This document shows, in pieces, positions 63,746 to 64,000 of a DNA stretch of 64,000 bases; position 1 is the stretch's first letter; each line of letters opens with the position of its first letter. Position numbers and translations under genes: made by a program. The stretch is taken from assembly GCA_019155185.1 (NCBI GenBank), contig CM032798.1, positions 6,523,501 to 6,587,500 on the forward strand, given 5' to 3'. Under the pieces are notes generated by a model, which saw only the letters and a list, made by a program, of their open reading frames with translations, had not been told where the DNA came from and made no database searches. Source of the stretch: Beaufortia kweichowensis (taxonomy: Eukaryota; Chordata; Actinopteri; Cypriniformes; Gastromyzontidae).

Positions 63746-64000
63746 CAGTAAGATTATGTTTCAAAATCTGACCCGACAGCTCAATTTATATGGCAACTTC
63801 CAAATGATCACAAAAATGCTACATTTCTTTTGTTTTAAAGATTTTTTTTGTCTGTTGACCACTTTGAAGATGAGTAAAATGTCTACTTTATTTTATTGTT
63901 AAAATAATCAAAACGCAGACTGTTAATCTATGCCCATATACGCCTCTTGACCAATCAAAATCTTGTATTTCTGACTGTCACCTCTTCTTCACCAACTCCT

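Larger units (their letters stand above)
46357..64000 (-). other. ror1: ror1 locus, 3' part (cut at right edge)
   Basis: Five coding exons on the minus strand join in phase: 52219-52092, 51184-50867, 50799-50554, 50449-50241 and 48375-46936. They encode the product from just before the Frizzled-like domain to the C terminus. By comparison with the nine-exon human gene these are the equivalents of exons 5-9. The signal-peptide and Ig-domain exons are absent and presumably lie beyond 64000. ROR1 is a WNT5A-responsive type I receptor of the ROR family, acting at the plasma membrane in non-canonical Wnt signalling, cell migration and polarity. The C-terminal tail (NGYPIPPGYAAFPAAH; CPPPKSRSPSSASG) is ROR1-specific and excludes ROR2. 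Confidence 0.95.
52220..64000 (-). other. ror1: ror1 intronic sequence upstream of the first exon seen
   Basis: About 11.8 kb with no recognised Ig-domain exon. A short linker exon between the Ig and Frizzled-like domains (about 40-50 bp in other vertebrates) could be hidden here; the candidates tested fail on phase or splice sites. The region contains MITE copies (52550-52728, 54505-54682, 60071-60294, 61556-61604, 63570-63745) and a GC-richer block at 59090-59390. Confidence 0.75.

Overview
This window is a stretch of a teleost nuclear genome, most probably a cyprinid (zebrafish/carp group). The sequence is AT-rich, introns are long, and coding exons are short and bounded by GT/AG. It also carries several dispersed short inverted-repeat DNA elements of the kind that fill cyprinid genomes. 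No prokaryotic feature, autonomous transposon gene or virus-like gene was recognised.

Two vertebrate genes lie head to tail on the minus strand. Positions 1-35398 hold the 5' part of cachd1 (VWFA and cache domain-containing protein 1, an alpha2delta-like membrane protein). Exon 1 has its start codon at 35398, and exons 2-5 lie at 15144-15082, 11456-11308, 4909-4803 and 1208-1082. All exon phases join in register (695 coding nt, about 231 residues), and the gene runs off the left edge. Positions 46936-52219 hold the 3' part of ror1 (receptor tyrosine kinase-like orphan receptor 1). Five in-phase exons (2341 coding nt including the stop, about 780 residues) encode the Frizzled-like cysteine-rich domain, kringle, transmembrane segment, pseudokinase and Ser/Thr/Pro-rich tail. 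The signal-peptide and Ig-domain exons were not found and should lie beyond the right edge; a short linker exon in 52220-64000 may have been missed.

The order ROR1 then CACHD1 in the same orientation matches human chromosome 1p31, so this is a conserved syntenic block. About 11.5 kb of intergenic DNA (35399-46935) separates the two coding regions, and no convincing gene was found in it.

The rest is intronic and intergenic DNA with non-autonomous DNA elements: two hAT-like elements (one with a perfect and one with a 7/8 8-bp target duplication), one Tc1/mariner-like element flanked by TA, five copies or fragments of a TTAA-flanked foldback family, three copies of a TGTGACCCTG-ended family, two of a TTAACATTAGTTAATGC-type family, a pair related by palindromic GTAC-rich sequence, and several microsatellites. 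A few GC-richer, low-repeat blocks in introns are candidate conserved regulatory elements. I found no evidence of a previously undescribed molecular system; the most useful results are the two gene models, the pseudokinase motif variant and the intact non-autonomous transposons.
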